Positions 5,445 to 5,721 of a stretch of DNA of 5,721 bases are shown here, one piece after another (within the stretch, counting starts at the first letter, position 1; each line of letters begins with the position of its first letter). The DNA is from Bacillota bacterium (GTDB taxonomy: Bacteria; Bacillota_B; Desulfitobacteriia; Desulfitobacteriales; Desulfitobacteriaceae), in assembly GCA_021779415.1 (NCBI GenBank), contig JAJYAS010000263.1, positions 1-5,721 of the forward strand, read 5' to 3'. The notes beneath the pieces are model-generated. The model was not told the DNA's origin and searched no databases. It saw only the letters and a list, made by a program, of their open reading frames with translations. The translations under genes were made by a program, and so were the position numbers.

Positions 5445-5721
5445 TTACCTGCAACCTAGAGCCCGAGAGATGACCAAGCGCTGAATTTCTGACGTTCCCT
5501 CCCCTATTTCCAACAGTTTGGCATCACGCAGATACCTTTCGACGTGATAATCTTTCATATAGCCATATCCGCCGTGAATCTGAATAGCCTCTAGCGAGTT
5601 CTTGACTGAGGTTTCTGAAGCATGCAGTTTTCCCATAGCTGATTCTTTGCCAAAAGGCAGGTGAGCATCTTTAAGACTTGCGGCCCGCAAAATCATCAGA
5701 CGCGACAATTCAGTTTGCGTA
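5445..5721 (-). CDS. Acyl-CoA dehydrogenase (C-terminal part, cut by window edge)
   Basis: The frame is open from the right edge to the TAA at 5445-5447 and gives about 92 residues of the C-terminal helical domain of a flavin-dependent acyl-CoA dehydrogenase, which oxidises acyl-CoA to 2-enoyl-CoA and passes electrons to ETF. The diagnostic end is present: [22 protein letters not shown], split here as QIHGGYGY then the RYLRDAK helix, followed by [18 protein letters not shown]. The Glu of GEGTSEIQR corresponds to the catalytic base of the short/medium-chain enzymes (Glu376 of MCAD), suggesting a straight or lightly branched short-chain substrate. No in-window start applies, since the gene begins outside. 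It precedes the sigma-54 promoter by about 140 bp, so it probably ends a separate or upstream transcript of the same pathway. Confidence 0.95.
   Translation of the reverse strand, partial: TQTELSRLMILRAASLKDAHLPFGKESAMGKLHASETSVKNSLEAIQIHGGYGYMKDYHVERYLRDAKLLEIGEGTSEIQRLVISRALGCR

Overview
The window reads as part of a mid-GC Gram-positive anaerobe genome, most like a clostridial or Peptococcaceae-type Firmicute. This is inferred from strong AGGAGG-type ribosome sites, a TTG start, a sigma-54/PAS-AAA-Fis regulator next to CoA-ester genes, and a CoA-transferase resembling the butyryl-CoA:acetate type of butyrate-metabolising Firmicutes. The species cannot be fixed from sequence alone. All seven genes lie on the minus strand, so transcription runs from high to low coordinates.

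Layout in transcription order: the C-terminal end of an acyl-CoA dehydrogenase (right edge to 5445); a 324-bp control region (5121-5444) with a textbook sigma-54 -24/-12 promoter and, about 130 bp upstream of the predicted start, a perfect 14-bp palindrome suited to an enhancer site; an SCP-x-like thiolase homologue (5120-3864); a DUF35 zinc-ribbon/OB-fold partner 3 bp later (3860-3366); a PAS-AAA-Fis sigma-54 activator (3183-1726); alpha and beta subunits of a family I 3-oxoacid CoA-transferase (1729-1055 and 1062-409), with overlapping junctions; and the N-terminal part of a second CoA-transferase of the butyryl-CoA:acetate/4-hydroxybutyrate type, cut by the left edge (298 to 1).

Taken together this is an inducible short-chain acyl-CoA module. 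The CoA-transferases would activate a carboxylic acid or recycle CoA. The dehydrogenase would oxidise the acyl-CoA. The thiolase-like/DUF35 pair would make or break a C-C bond. The regulator inside the unit probably switches on the sigma-54 promoter. The most notable point is that the thiolase homologue lacks both cysteines used by SCP2-type thiolases: the nucleophile position is Gly86 and the HDCF motif is HDAF. Its adjacent DUF35 partner recalls the Ltp2-ChsH2(DUF35) steroid aldolase, a thiolase-fold enzyme with a repurposed active site. The pair is therefore a candidate for an undescribed non-thiolase C-C lyase or synthase; the substrate is unknown.
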